Below are positions 17,424 through 26,822 of a DNA stretch of 64,000 nt, one piece after another. The first letter of the stretch is position 1; each line of letters starts with the position of its first letter. This DNA comes from Ignatzschineria sp. F8392 (GTDB lineage Bacteria; Pseudomonadota; Gammaproteobacteria; Cardiobacteriales; Wohlfahrtiimonadaceae), in the NCBI RefSeq assembly GCF_002252045.1, contig NZ_NEFF01000001.1, positions 682,001-746,000 on the forward strand, read 5' to 3'. A program made the position numbers and the translations under genes. The notes under the pieces are model-generated. The model searched no databases, was not told where the DNA came from, and saw nothing but the letters and a program-made list of their open reading frames with translations.

Positions 17424-17831
17424 ATGAAATTAATGATCGCATTTGCCTCAGGACTTCTTTTTGGTTTGGGACTTCTCTACTCAGGTATGGCAGACCCGGC
17501 AGTTGTTCAAGGATTTTTAGATCCATTTGGTGACTGGAATCCCTCTCTTTTATGGGTGATGGTGGGCGCACTCTTCATCTCCTTTATCGGTGTATTTATT
17601 GCACGTAGACGAGATAAGACCTTAACGGGCGATCCGCTCAACTTTCCTAAAAATAGTAAGATCAATAAAGACCTTATATTAGGTGGCCTTATTTTTGGTG
17701 TTGGCTGGGGGTTAGTAGGAATTTGCCCAGCGCCGGCATTAGTGCTTTTAGGGCGTGGAATGTGGGAAGGAATTGTCTTTGTGATTGCTATGTTAGTGGG
17801 AATGCGTTTAGTTACCTTCTTTAAAAAGTAG
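17424..17831 (+). CDS. YeeE/YedE family sulfur transporter, second half (PmpB-like)
   Basis: A 135-residue inner-membrane protein with four hydrophobic segments, matching the C-terminal half of the YeeE/YedE permeases. It carries the early motif LYSGMADPAVVQGFLD and the cysteine motif GICPAPALVLLG near residue 100. It begins one base after the stop of the first half, implying coupled translation and a two-protein complex. The operon is closed by a terminator about 110 bases later. Control by the persulfide-sensing repressor at the head of the operon is expected from context. Confidence 0.88.
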   Translation: MKLMIAFASGLLFGLGLLYSGMADPAVVQGFLDPFGDWNPSLLWVMVGALFISFIGVFIARRRDKTLTGDPLNFPKNSKINKDLILGGLIFGVGWGLVGICPAPALVLLGRGMWEGIVFVIAMLVGMRLVTFFKK

Positions 17832-17941
17832 TTATCAGCCATATCGAGCGTTGATTCAATCCTTTTGCTTGATCTGCACTGTGCATCATAAGCAATCGCA
17901 GTTGAGAGAACATTGAGAATTGATGGCTCAGCTAAAAATTT

Positions 17942-17972
17942 AAACCTAGCGGAAATCCGCTAGGTTTTTTTA
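17942..17972 (+). terminator. Rho-independent terminator of the sulfur operon
   Basis: AAACCTAGCGG (17942-17952) and CCGCTAGGTTT pair across a 4-base loop, followed by a T tract. It is a strong canonical terminator. Confidence 0.92.
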
Positions 17973-18773
17973 TGTGCGAGATCATGTTAAGAAAACCTTA
18001 TTATAAGGTATATCTTAGATATATAAGTATTAAGTATTGAGTATTAAATTTCATTATATGACTTATTATGATTTTATTTTTATTTCTGCAATCCAAATAT
18101 TTTATATTGAGTTATTAGCTCTTTATTTAAAGAGAGATGTTACCAGTTTTTGTTTTTGTATAAATTATTGATTCATTGTCATAATTAATTGATTTTTTCT
18201 GTATATTCCGTATTGTTATTTTTTTGATCTAGGTCGAGATAGAGATTCTATTTTTCCTGTATGGCGTTATTTTTTGATGAGAAGGCTGGAGGGGATAGGA
18301 GAGAGCCATGTAAATGCGACCTTAATAGCTTTACAATAAAAAACAAAAACAGCCTCAGTGAATGCTAATTTCGTACAAAAATATACATCAATTTACATTA
18401 AATAATGATTATTTATGTCAGTTATTCTTGAATATTTGAATAAATATTGATCATTTATTGAGGTTTAAAAGAATATTTTTCTTATTTTCCCACTTTTGGA
18501 TGATTTTTCCTCCCTCGCTTATTTAGAGACTTCATCAGGGGTTATCTTCTATTTACTCTCTCGATTATGTTTGAAATTATTAATTTTCATGATTTATTAA
18601 AGAGGCAAAACACTTTACTTTAAAATATTTTCTGTGTTAGGTTTCTCCCTGCCTTCAGTCACACTTGTAGATTGAGGGTACTGATGGGAGGATTCCTATA
18701 GGATTTCACCTCCCTCTTTTTAATATTGAACAAGTTGTTAAATAGAAATTGAATTAAAAAGGTTGTGAAAACT
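17973..18773 (+). other. AT-rich upstream region of the fimbrial cluster
   Basis: About 800 bases of very AT-rich DNA with no coding frame. It contains many short direct repeats (for example variants of agtattaagtattgagtatt near 18025) and TATTGA/ATTTATT motifs near 18430-18480. I looked for paired inverted repeats of the fim-switch type and saw none. AT-rich DNA of this kind is usually bound by H-NS-like silencers and probably holds the fimbrial promoter. Confidence 0.45.
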
Positions 18774-19328
18774 ATGAAAAAATTATCATTAGCGTTAGTG
18801 GCGGCATTATCTTTATCGACAGCAGCATTTGCACAAACTGCAGGTACTGCAGGCTCTGATGGCCAAATTAAGTTCACTGGAACAGTGACAGAAAAAGGTT
18901 GTGAAATTGTTGCGGGTAACTCTGCAAACATTAACCTTGGATCTATGCCTATAGCATCTCTTAAAAATGCCTTCAGTGGTTGGACTCCAGGAGAAATTAA
19001 ATTTATAAATTGTAATTTAGAAGCTAAGGAAGGTGAAGAGCTTCAGTCAGTCTCTATTACTATAAACCCAGGGGCAAAAGCCTCTTTTGGTGACAATCTT
19101 TGGGCTAATAGTGGTAAAGCAACAGGTGTTGGTATCGAAGTAGAAATTGGTGGTAAAGATGGTATTGTACCAATCCCTCCTGCTGGTGTTACAACTCCGA
19201 TAATTGCTAATATCGATAAAGTAAATGGTACTGCCACATATCAGGTGCGTGGTCGTATGGCAGGTGATGGTACAGTAACTGCTGGCTCTGTTGAGACAAC
19301 TATTTCATTTGTTGCAAGCTATAAATAA
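18774..19328 (+). CDS. Fimbrial major subunit (type 1 pilin family)
   Basis: A 184-residue precursor with a cleaved signal peptide ending AAFA before QTAG. The ATG at 18774, 11 bases after AAAAAGG, is preferred to the GTG at 18765. Pilin-type features are the early Cys in EKGCEIV with its partner in INCNLEA (the conserved disulfide), an Ig-like beta-sandwich composition, and the end TTISFVASYK with the penultimate aromatic used for chaperone recognition. It is the first and presumably most abundant product of the cluster. A hairpin after the gene likely limits read-through into the usher. Confidence 0.9.
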   Translation: MKKLSLALVAALSLSTAAFAQTAGTAGSDGQIKFTGTVTEKGCEIVAGNSANINLGSMPIASLKNAFSGWTPGEIKFINCNLEAKEGEELQSVSITINPGAKASFGDNLWANSGKATGVGIEVEIGGKDGIVPIPPAGVTTPIIANIDKVNGTATYQVRGRMAGDGTVTAGSVETTISFVASYK

Positions 19329-19347
19329 GTCGCTCTAGCAAAAACCT

Positions 19348-19395
19348 AGAAATTAAGGACAACTACTTTAGTGGTTTATTAGTACTTTAATTTCT
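19348..19395 (+). promoter_or_regulatory. Inverted repeat after pilin gene
   Basis: AGAAATTAA (19348-19356) and TTAATTTCT (19387-19395) can enclose a smaller stem. It lies between the pilin stop and the terminator-like hairpin and may stabilise the 3' end of the pilin mRNA. Confidence 0.45.
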
Positions 19396-19409
19396 ATGCA
19401 ATAAAGGAT

Positions 19410-19446
19410 AGGTATCCCTCTAAACTTATTGAGGGATACCTACTTT
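19410..19446 (+). terminator. Intra-cluster terminator after the pilin gene
   Basis: AGGTATCCCTC (19410-19420) and GAGGGATACCT (19431-19441) form an 11-bp stem followed by ACTTTTG. The weak T tract suggests partial termination, fitting more pilin than usher. Confidence 0.75.
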
Positions 19447-19651
19447 TGAATCAATTGAGCGGTGGTGACGATGCACTTTGTAAGTTAACTATTTTGTTTA
19501 AAGTGTATTTAAAACTTAAATCAAAAAGTGCTGTTAATGAATTTATAAATAGATTCAAGATAATTATTTTGATGGGAAAGTTTCTCCTATCGACCATCTC
19601 TTTATCATCATCCTAATCCTAGATAATCATCCTAGAAAGAGTTACTGAGTA

Positions 19652-22153
19652 ATGAAACCTTTAATGAAAGCTGCTGTGAAAAGAGGGGGAGCCCTAATTC
19701 TTATCGGTGCTCTACTATCACCTATCAGTTATGCATTTGAATTTGACAATAAGATCTTAGAATCTTTAGGGTTTGAGAATGTTGATCTTTCTGCCTTTGC
19801 GGGGAGTAATGATCAATTTACTGGTAAATATCTTGCCGATATTGTAATCAATGAGCAAAATATTTTCTATAACTATCCTGTCTATCTCTATAGTGAGGAA
19901 GGGCAGAGTTATATCTGTTATACCGATGAGCTGTTAACATCTCTTCCTATTAGCAAAGAGCTCCGTTTAGGTGCTAAAAAAACGTTAGTCAATAGTACTG
20001 ATGCGGGTGAGTGCTATGGATTAGAGCAGTATGATTCTGCAATTGCGGCAGAGTTTGATGATAGAGAACAAAAGATTAAGATTCGTATGCCTCATGCTTA
20101 TTTGGTGGACTTCGATCCCTATTGGGTTCCACCAAATCAGCGTGATTATGGTATTAGTGGTTTGTTTTTAGATTACAATTTACTCAAAACCTATAATCGC
20201 TATAAGGGAAGTGAAGGTGGACACTATAGTAGTAATCACTTCTCAAGTTATGGTGTAATCGGTTTTAATCTCGGGAGATTTCGTTTTAGAACCAATTATC
20301 AATATAGCCCTAATAATGTGAAGAAGTTTGAGCGAACACAAACCTATGGATTTACCGATATAGGTGCTCTTAATGCACATCTTTATGCCGGAGAGCTCTA
20401 CTCTCGCTCAAATCTCTTTAGTTCTGTGCGTTTTAAGGGGGTTTCTCTCTATACTGAAGAGAGCATGATGCCTAACTATTTACAAGGTTATGCACCTCAA
20501 GTGACCGGGACAGCAACCTCAAATGCCGTTGTAACGGTAAGACAATATGGCAATATCATTAAGCAGGTGCAAGTTCCCCCAGGGCCTTTTGCGATTGCCA
20601 ATCTCCCCTCCTATTTGAGTGGAACTGTTGATGTTACGGTAGAAGAGAGTGATGGCTCGATCAATGAGTTTCAGGTCGAGATAGCACATGTACCTTACTT
20701 AACGCGAAAAGGGGCATTACGCTACAATCTTAACGCCGGTAAATTAGCGCCACAAAATAATTCGCATAAGATTGATGTGAAATTTGCATCAGCGGATGGA
20801 TCCTACGGTTTGACCGATATGATCTCTCTGATTGGTGGGTTAACCTATACCACAAATAATGAGTACGTTGCTTACAATGCAGGCTTAGGACTTAATCTTG
20901 GAATCGTGGGGGCGCTCTCCTTTGATATCACTAAATCAGAGAATAAAGCGAATCCAGGTCGCCGTTTAACGGGGCAGAGCTATCGCTTTAATTATGCAAA
21001 ACGTTTTGGTGAGAATACCTCACTCAATATTGTCGGTTATCGCTTCTCAAGTCGAGATTATACAACCTTGAGTAACTATGTGGATATGAAAACGGGAAGA
21101 GATAGCCGGATCTATTTAGAAAAAAATCGTTTCTCTCTAAGTGTGTCACAATATGTCCCGCAGTGGAATATTAGTGTAGCTGCAACCGCTTCAAAATCAA
21201 CCTATTGGAATCAGGAGAGTAATTCTTACTACAATCTTTCGCTCTATAAGACGATTGAAAGTGGCTGGTTCCGAAGCTCATCGGTTTCCCTTAACTTTAC
21301 CCATAATAAGAGTAATTATGGGGCGAAGGATGATCTAGTTGGATTTTATGTCTCTATTCCTTTGGAAGATAGAAAATCTCGCCTCTCATATAATGCTCGT
21401 TATGAGAGAAATCGTAAAAATGTCTCACAACAAGCAGTATTTTATAGTGAAGGACTGGGAGGCAACTATTCTCTAGGTGCCGCAATGAACCACAAACATG
21501 ATCTGAGTGGTTCAGTCGATTATGCTTTAAGTGCTTCTTATAACACAACATTAAGTTTTGGTAACTTTAATGGCTCTGTAAGTTATGCCTCAGATCAGCA
21601 AAATGTTACTGCTGGATTCAGTGGTTCTTTAACATTAACAGAGCATGGCTTAGCAACCCATCCTTATGTATTTGAAGAGGGGTCACGTTTGATTATCGAT
21701 GCCGGTGTTCCTGGGGTAGGAATGCAGGGGGATAGTAGTAAATCCAATATTTTTGGTTTAGCAGGTATTAGTAATATTCCAAACTACTATCGCTCTACCT
21801 ATCTCATCGATAATGATAATCTGCCCAATAATGTTGAGATTCAAGATGGGGTGATGGAAGTTGCGCCGACTAAAGGGGCGATTGCATATCGATCGGCAAA
21901 TGCGATTAGTGGGGAAAAAGCATTAGTAACGATTACACTTCCTGATGGATCTCACCCACCATTTGGGGCCATCGTCTATCGAGAAAATGGGAAAGGCTCT
22001 GAGGTAGGAATGGTTGCCGATCAAGGACGGACTTATCTCACCGGCCTTAATAAAAAAGCGGAGTTTGTTGTGAAGTGGGGAAGAGATCAATCCTGTACAC
22101 TACCGATTCGATCAACAGATTCTAACGATTTAACAAATATTATTTGTCACTAG
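19652..22153 (+). CDS. Fimbrial outer-membrane usher (FimD/PapC family)
   Basis: An 833-residue usher that forms the outer-membrane pore and assembles chaperone-subunit complexes. A signal peptide (about residues 1-28, ending SYA) is followed by the periplasmic N-terminal domain with its conserved Cys pair, the plug-bearing beta-barrel (for example FRFRTNYQYSP and the segment MMPNYLQGYAPQVTGTA), and C-terminal domains ending with GRDQSCTLPIR and a final Cys. The length matches the family. The chaperone gene begins 12 bases after the stop. The ribosome binding site before ATG 19652 is weak, in keeping with low usher expression relative to pilin. Confidence 0.93.
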   Translation: MKPLMKAAVKRGGALILIGALLSPISYAFEFDNKILESLGFENVDLSAFAGSNDQFTGKYLADIVINEQNIFYNYPVYLYSEEGQSYICYTDELLTSLPISKELRLGAKKTLVNSTDAGECYGLEQYDSAIAAEFDDREQKIKIRMPHAYLVDFDPYWVPPNQRDYGISGLFLDYNLLKTYNRYKGSEGGHYSSNHFSSYGVIGFNLGRFRFRTNYQYSPNNVKKFERTQTYGFTDIGALNAHLYAGELYSRSNLFSSVRFKGVSLYTEESMMPNYLQGYAPQVTGTATSNAVVTVRQYGNIIKQVQVPPGPFAIANLPSYLSGTVDVTVEESDGSINEFQVEIAHVPYLTRKGALRYNLNAGKLAPQNNSHKIDVKFASADGSYGLTDMISLIGGLTYTTNNEYVAYNAGLGLNLGIVGALSFDITKSENKANPGRRLTGQSYRFNYAKRFGENTSLNIVGYRFSSRDYTTLSNYVDMKTGRDSRIYLEKNRFSLSVSQYVPQWNISVAATASKSTYWNQESNSYYNLSLYKTIESGWFRSSSVSLNFTHNKSNYGAKDDLVGFYVSIPLEDRKSRLSYNARYERNRKNVSQQAVFYSEGLGGNYSLGAAMNHKHDLSGSVDYALSASYNTTLSFGNFNGSVSYASDQQNVTAGFSGSLTLTEHGLATHPYVFEEGSRLIIDAGVPGVGMQGDSSKSNIFGLAGISNIPNYYRSTYLIDNDNLPNNVEIQDGVMEVAPTKGAIAYRSANAISGEKALVTITLPDGSHPPFGAIVYRENGKGSEVGMVADQGRTYLTGLNKKAEFVVKWGRDQSCTLPIRSTDSNDLTNIICH

Positions 22154-22165
22154 GAGTAAGCAAAT

Positions 22166-22864
22166 ATGAAACGACTCTTTATTTTAACGGTAGCACTGCT
22201 TAACATCTCTTACGCTCAATTGACCTTAGATCGAACTCGAGTCATTTTTGATCGCGCACAATCGAGTTCTCAATCAATTGTAGTTTCGAATACTAATAAG
22301 AATGAGCCTTATTTGGCGCAGTCATGGATAGAGGATGAGGCAGGAAATAAAATTGAAACGCCTTTAGTAGCACTCCCTATTTTGCAAAGAATTAATCCTG
22401 GACAAGAGAAGCAGGTAAAAATCTCTTTAGCGGGTCAAAATAATCTTCCTGAAGATCGCGAATCGATGCTTTTCTTTAATGTTTTGGGAGTTCCTCCTAA
22501 AGCGGATGCTGAGAATCAGGTCAATATTGTGATCCAATCAAAGGTGAAGCTCTTCTATCGCCCTAAAGGATTACCGCAATATAAAGATAATGGTTGGTTA
22601 AAAGAGTTGCAAGTTGCGAAGTCGGGTAATAGTTACACACTGCAAAATCCATCTCCTTACCATATCGTGATATTTGGTGTCAGCAATGGTCCAAAGGGGA
22701 AAATTATTGAAAAAGATCTTGTTGTGAAACCTTTTGGGAGCGTAACAGTTACTCAATCTTTGGGTAATACACCAACAATCTACTTTATCAATGATTATGG
22801 TGGTACGGAATCACAAAGTTATCAGTGTGGTAATAGTTGCCAGTTAATAGATAACAGTAAGTAA
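22166..22864 (+). CDS. Periplasmic fimbrial chaperone (FimC/PapD family)
   Basis: A 232-residue periplasmic chaperone that folds pilin subunits by donor-strand complementation and delivers them to the usher. It has a short signal peptide ending SYA, then two Ig-like domains. Visible motifs are TRVIFDRAQSSSQSIVVSN in the first strands, the hydrophobic donor strand in RESMLFFNVLGVPP, and KVKLFYRPKGLP with the conserved subunit-anchoring Lys. A Cys pair near the end (SYQCGNSCQL) may form a disulfide. It is coupled to the usher gene upstream, and the first adhesin gene follows 21 bases downstream. Confidence 0.92.
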   Translation: MKRLFILTVALLNISYAQLTLDRTRVIFDRAQSSSQSIVVSNTNKNEPYLAQSWIEDEAGNKIETPLVALPILQRINPGQEKQVKISLAGQNNLPEDRESMLFFNVLGVPPKADAENQVNIVIQSKVKLFYRPKGLPQYKDNGWLKELQVAKSGNSYTLQNPSPYHIVIFGVSNGPKGKIIEKDLVVKPFGSVTVTQSLGNTPTIYFINDYGGTESQSYQCGNSCQLIDNSK

Positions 22865-22885
22865 CTTGAAATAAGGTACTCAATA

Positions 22886-24046
22886 ATGAAAGTAGTTCCA
22901 AATATTTTTAGAAAAATAATTATTCAAATAACTTTTTCTCTTTTTTTTGTGTTATCTACTATTACTGTTGTTACTGCAAATTCGGCATCATCTGAACACT
23001 ATGGTGAGACTTGTAATATTACTAATATCTCTGCAGATATGCCTAACTCATTAGAATACGCTGGTAGCTCGGTATCGCGTATTTTTTATCCGACTACCCC
23101 GGCAAATGTACGGCCTAAAAACTATAGTATTGCAGCTACTATAGTATGTGAGTCTGGTCGATATACTAGCCAGGGGTTAGATATTATTTTAATGCTGTAT
23201 GGTAGTATAAATTCAACTAGAAGAAGTGTTTATCAATTTAATACTCAACCAATAATAGCGGTAAGAGGTATAACTAGAACTAGTATAAGTACTTATTTTA
23301 TTGATCCAGATGGTAGTATGATTCCATATGGTAATGGCTCTGTAAACTACTCTGTAGAGACGCTTGATCCATATAAATCGTTTCCTACTTCACAAAGATA
23401 CTATATTCCTTGGAATGATAAGCGGCAAAAGATTCAATTCAATGTAACTATAGAGATGAGTAATGTTGCATTTAGTGCCCCAAATGTTTTAGCTAGCACT
23501 CCTGAGCACACTATATTTTCTATTCCATTCGCTATTTCCCAGGTTGGAGTAACAGGCTTCACTCTCGCAAATATAGTTTTGGAACAGAAGATAACCTCAG
23601 GAAAAATGAGTGACCGCTGTCCAAGCAACATCTTTATGCCATCAGCGCCAGCGATAGTGGACTTTGGATCCATTTTTTCTGCACCTATAATAAGTAAAGT
23701 CAAAGAATTTACAATATCGATCACAAAGAAAAGTTCTACCGCTGAAGTGTGTTCTCGCAGTGTCTACCCTCGTATTTATTTTAAATCGAATGCCCCATTG
23801 TTAGCAGATAGTACAGCGATAGAACTAGATAATGGTCTTACGCTTAGGATTAAAAAAAGTGGACAAGGTGAATATGTGAAATTAGATGGTTCTTCTTACA
23901 TACAGGGTACAGAGATTAGGGGGGATACGCAAAGTACGACGGTTCAGAATAAATTCATTGCTGAACTAACAAAAGAATTTACTGATAAAGAAGTAAAAAT
24001 GGGGCCTTTTGAAACAACGATTCGATATATCATTGAATACCCTTAG
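22886..24046 (+). CDS. Fimbrial adhesin-like protein 1
   Basis: A 386-residue secreted protein with an N-terminal signal (about residues 1-31, ending VTAN). The first domain contains a Cys pair (ETCNITN and IVCESG). A second domain from about residue 250 has the pilin-like pattern AIVDFGSIF, a second Cys pair (DRCPSN and AEVCSRS) and ends IRYIIEYP, as fimbrial subunits do. This two-domain layout (receptor-binding lectin-like domain plus pilin domain) is that of tip adhesins. Two paralogues follow. The receptor cannot be deduced. It begins 21 bases after the chaperone gene and is likely on the same transcript. Confidence 0.75.
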   Translation: MKVVPNIFRKIIIQITFSLFFVLSTITVVTANSASSEHYGETCNITNISADMPNSLEYAGSSVSRIFYPTTPANVRPKNYSIAATIVCESGRYTSQGLDIILMLYGSINSTRRSVYQFNTQPIIAVRGITRTSISTYFIDPDGSMIPYGNGSVNYSVETLDPYKSFPTSQRYYIPWNDKRQKIQFNVTIEMSNVAFSAPNVLASTPEHTIFSIPFAISQVGVTGFTLANIVLEQKITSGKMSDRCPSNIFMPSAPAIVDFGSIFSAPIISKVKEFTISITKKSSTAEVCSRSVYPRIYFKSNAPLLADSTAIELDNGLTLRIKKSGQGEYVKLDGSSYIQGTEIRGDTQSTTVQNKFIAELTKEFTDKEVKMGPFETTIRYIIEYP

Positions 24047-24241
24047 CGTCATATGAAGATGTAATTAGAGGGATTTAATTTTAATAGATAGTAGTGAGTA
24101 ATTTCAATTCTATTAATAGCTTCTAATCTGTCTTAATCTGTTGAAGAGGGGTAAGATCGTATCTTAATTTTATCTATTTTCCTACCACAAAACACATTAT
24201 AAAAATGATTATAAAATATCATTTTAAAAAAAGAATATGTA

Positions 24242-25296
24242 ATGAAAGTATTTATAAAAACTTGTAGTGTTATTCTATTTTTTATATCGATTATTTCTGT
24301 AGTCTTTGGACAAGGTTCATCTGGTGAGAGAGCGGGATGCCAGATTACTAACTATTCAACCCCGTGGGGATTTCCGAAGATTAGCCCATCAACAGGAATG
24401 ATTCTTCCTGAGTTGACTCAAAATAAGATTTTGAATTTTGCCAATCCTATCATGACTTATACGGTCTCATGTCCAGGGAATATCACCGTAATGATGTTAT
24501 CTGCTTATACTCCGAGGCAAATGGAGAGAGTTGATCAGTTTTGGCGGGAAGTTCGACCGTCCAGAGTATCATCCATGGTCCATATCACGGTGACTCCAAT
24601 AGGAAGTACTGGTGGGGCAGTAATGAGAGGGAGCTACGATATTATGAATAAAAAGATTATTGGGGGTGTGGGGGTAATTACACCTATACAGGTACAGCTT
24701 ATACTCCGGCAAAAGTCGTTGTTCGTATGCAAATAGAGCCTCTCTATTTTTATTCTAATTTTTATAAAGATAATTATGGTTGGGAAATTATGGACCATAC
24801 CTATTTTACATCACTCAAAAATGGTAGGGGAGAGCATATAGCAGCGGCATCACTATATCCTAATTTTTTTATGAGGGATGAGCCCTGTTTAATAGATGCC
24901 TATAAAACCATCATTTCTACAGATGCCATTGATTTTGGCAACCTGAGTAAAAATGAGGTTGAAGCAGGGAAAGTCGTTTCTCGTTCTTTTGACATCAGCT
25001 TAATGCGTAATAGTGGGAGTTGTAGTGGTATCTCATCATCTCCTCGGGTGACATTTATTCCCCAGGATTATTATGAGAATAATAATATTTATTTGGAAAA
25101 TGGTTTGATGATGACCTTTAAAGATACTAGTAGCAATCGGACAATACCGATGGCAAAAGCATATGATCTAGGGCGTGTTAGTAATAATAAATTAAAGAAG
25201 ACTATTAGTGTTGAATTAAAAAAAGGAAATAAGGGAAAAAACATTAAATCCGGCCCTTTTTCTTCAACAGTTATCTATTTAATGGAATATTATTGA
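24242..25296 (+). pseudogene. Fimbrial adhesin-like protein 2, split by a frameshift (possibly phase variable)
   Basis: Two overlapping frames, 24242-24736 and 24727-25296, together encode one two-domain protein like its neighbours. The first has a signal peptide and Cys-containing N-terminal domain. After the tract GGGGGTGTGGGGG (24662-24674) the reading frame becomes unlike any pilin, while the other frame continues sensibly (NYTYTGTAYTPAKVVVRM) and reaches the pilin-type domain (AIDFGNLS) ending STVIYLMEYY. Adding one G to either G5 tract would restore a 351-residue protein, close to the 354 residues of the next gene. This is either a mutated gene, a sequencing error in a homopolymer, or a slipped-strand phase switch in the off state. 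Ribosome binding at ATG 24242 is weak. Confidence 0.8.
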
Positions 25297-25341
25297 TATT
25301 TTTAATTGAAATTGATTATTAAACAGGATTTAAAGTACAGC

Positions 25342-25394
25342 ATAGAGAGTTAGTAATGAGTTAGCGATTGCAGGTTACTATTCTCTATTTTTTT
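25342..25394 (+). terminator. Terminator between adhesins 2 and 3
   Basis: ATAGAG..AGTAA (25342-25356) pairs with TTACT..CTCTAT (25375-25388) with an internal bulge, followed by seven T residues. It implies that the third adhesin gene has its own promoter. Confidence 0.7.
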
Positions 25395-25502
25395 GTGTGG
25401 GGGACCCCATATTCCTCCCTTATTATTTTACTCTCTACTAAAATTACATCAATAATAATTGATTAATTTATGTTTTTATAAAATAATGGAGAGAATCATA
25501 TA

Positions 25503-26567
25503 ATGAGAGTTAGAATTAGGCTACAGGCTATATTAATCTTTTTTTTAGGGATAGTGATCATTACTCCTAACTATGCTCAAAAGGGGTATGATTGGAATAA
25601 TCCATTATGTATTGCCAGTGATACAGGTTTGGGCGGACCAAGATATATTGAGACAAATTTACCATTGAATGAGGTTGCTCCTGCGCAAACTATTGAGTTT
25701 AGGTTGCGCTGTAAGGGAGATGTTCCAATTTTTGTTCAAACACAAACAGGAAGTGGGGGAGTATCTATTTTTGCTAGTAAGATTGTTAATCAATACCAAC
25801 CTACTTTTAAGGTTTTTGATGTTGAAACAACAGTTGTTGCGCTCAATAGTGGGGAAACACAAAAAAGTTCTCTATATGTCTTTGATATTGCGGCTAGTCA
25901 TCTTGGTGAGCAGCTATTTTTACCGGCATTAGGTGAAGGGCAATTTCATGAATTTTCGGTTAAGATAAATATTAGTGAAAGAGTTGTAAAACCTCGTGTC
26001 ATTCCTGAAAATCCAAAGCCTATCAATCCATTTTACATACCACTTTTTTCTGTAATCGATAACTCTTCTGATGTGCAATTAGAGAAGAGATATGCCCCTT
26101 ATCCGCTCTATTTAGTATCGACCTTTGATACTTTCCCAGATCCATGTGTAACGCCAGGACCGATGGTTGTTGTACCTCCTCAAGTTGATTTTGGAACACT
26201 TAATCGGGAAGATCTTGTGAAGAGTGTTAAAAAAAGCTTTTTTTTTAGGATCGGTAGATCCGTTGATGATACGTGCAACTATAATTTATACCCGATCATA
26301 ACATTTAAAGCGACGGATCCTGTTGTTAATGATGAGATAGAAATTTCAAATGGTACTAATCTCTCTTTTGTAGTCGAAGACCTCTCCTCAGGGAGTACGA
26401 TAGGAACTAAAAAGTTACAATTTAATACGCCTTTACGGTTTGGAGAGCTAAAGCCTCAAGGTTTGCTCAATCTATATATCACGGCAAATCTTCGTAAAAA
26501 TCCAGAGAAGCCTTTAAGGGGAGGATATTTTTCAACTGTGATGATCTATCATATTGAGTTCCGTTAA
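25503..26567 (+). CDS. Fimbrial adhesin-like protein 3
   Basis: A 354-residue secreted protein, paralogous in layout to the two preceding genes. The signal peptide ends around NYAQ (about residue 26). The N-terminal domain has Cys in NPLCIAS and FRLRCKG, and the C-terminal pilin-like domain starts near PQVDFGTLN and ends VMIYHIEFR. AATGGAGAG lies upstream of ATG 25503. A strong terminator separates it from adhesin 2 and another closes the cluster after it, so it is probably transcribed independently. Several adhesins behind one usher would allow alternative fimbrial tips. Confidence 0.75.
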   Translation: MRVRIRLQAILIFFLGIVIITPNYAQKGYDWNNPLCIASDTGLGGPRYIETNLPLNEVAPAQTIEFRLRCKGDVPIFVQTQTGSGGVSIFASKIVNQYQPTFKVFDVETTVVALNSGETQKSSLYVFDIAASHLGEQLFLPALGEGQFHEFSVKINISERVVKPRVIPENPKPINPFYIPLFSVIDNSSDVQLEKRYAPYPLYLVSTFDTFPDPCVTPGPMVVVPPQVDFGTLNREDLVKSVKKSFFFRIGRSVDDTCNYNLYPIITFKATDPVVNDEIEISNGTNLSFVVEDLSSGSTIGTKKLQFNTPLRFGELKPQGLLNLYITANLRKNPEKPLRGGYFSTVMIYHIEFR

Positions 26568-26676
26568 TTGCATTAGCCTGATAGGACAGGGCGTTAGCGT
26601 TATGATTTTAATTAAGTTGGGTTAAACTATATTCGAATTCAACTAAAAGAAGTTTTGTTGAGTTGGTAGTAGTGAT

Positions 26677-26716
26677 AAAAAAGGAGCAATCTGTACTATG
26701 AGATTGCTCCTTTTTT
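26677..26716. terminator. Bidirectional terminator between fimbrial cluster and ppa
   Basis: AAAAAAGGAGCAATCT (26677-26692) and AGATTGCTCCTTTTTT (26701-26716) form a 16-bp perfect stem with T tracts on both strands, serving the two converging transcripts. Confidence 0.93.
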
Positions 26717-26822
26717 AATTGCTTTAAATTTTTATCGCTTTTTTATCACTCATTAGATCTTATAAATCTTTATTGGCATTGATTATCCTTGATCATTATT
26801 GAGCTTAACGATTCTCGATTGG

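Noticed and set aside
17973-18773. Invertible promoter (fimS-like) ahead of the fimbrial genes
   Set aside because: I looked for matched inverted repeats of 9 bases or more flanking a 300-bp segment and for a recombinase gene nearby; neither was seen.
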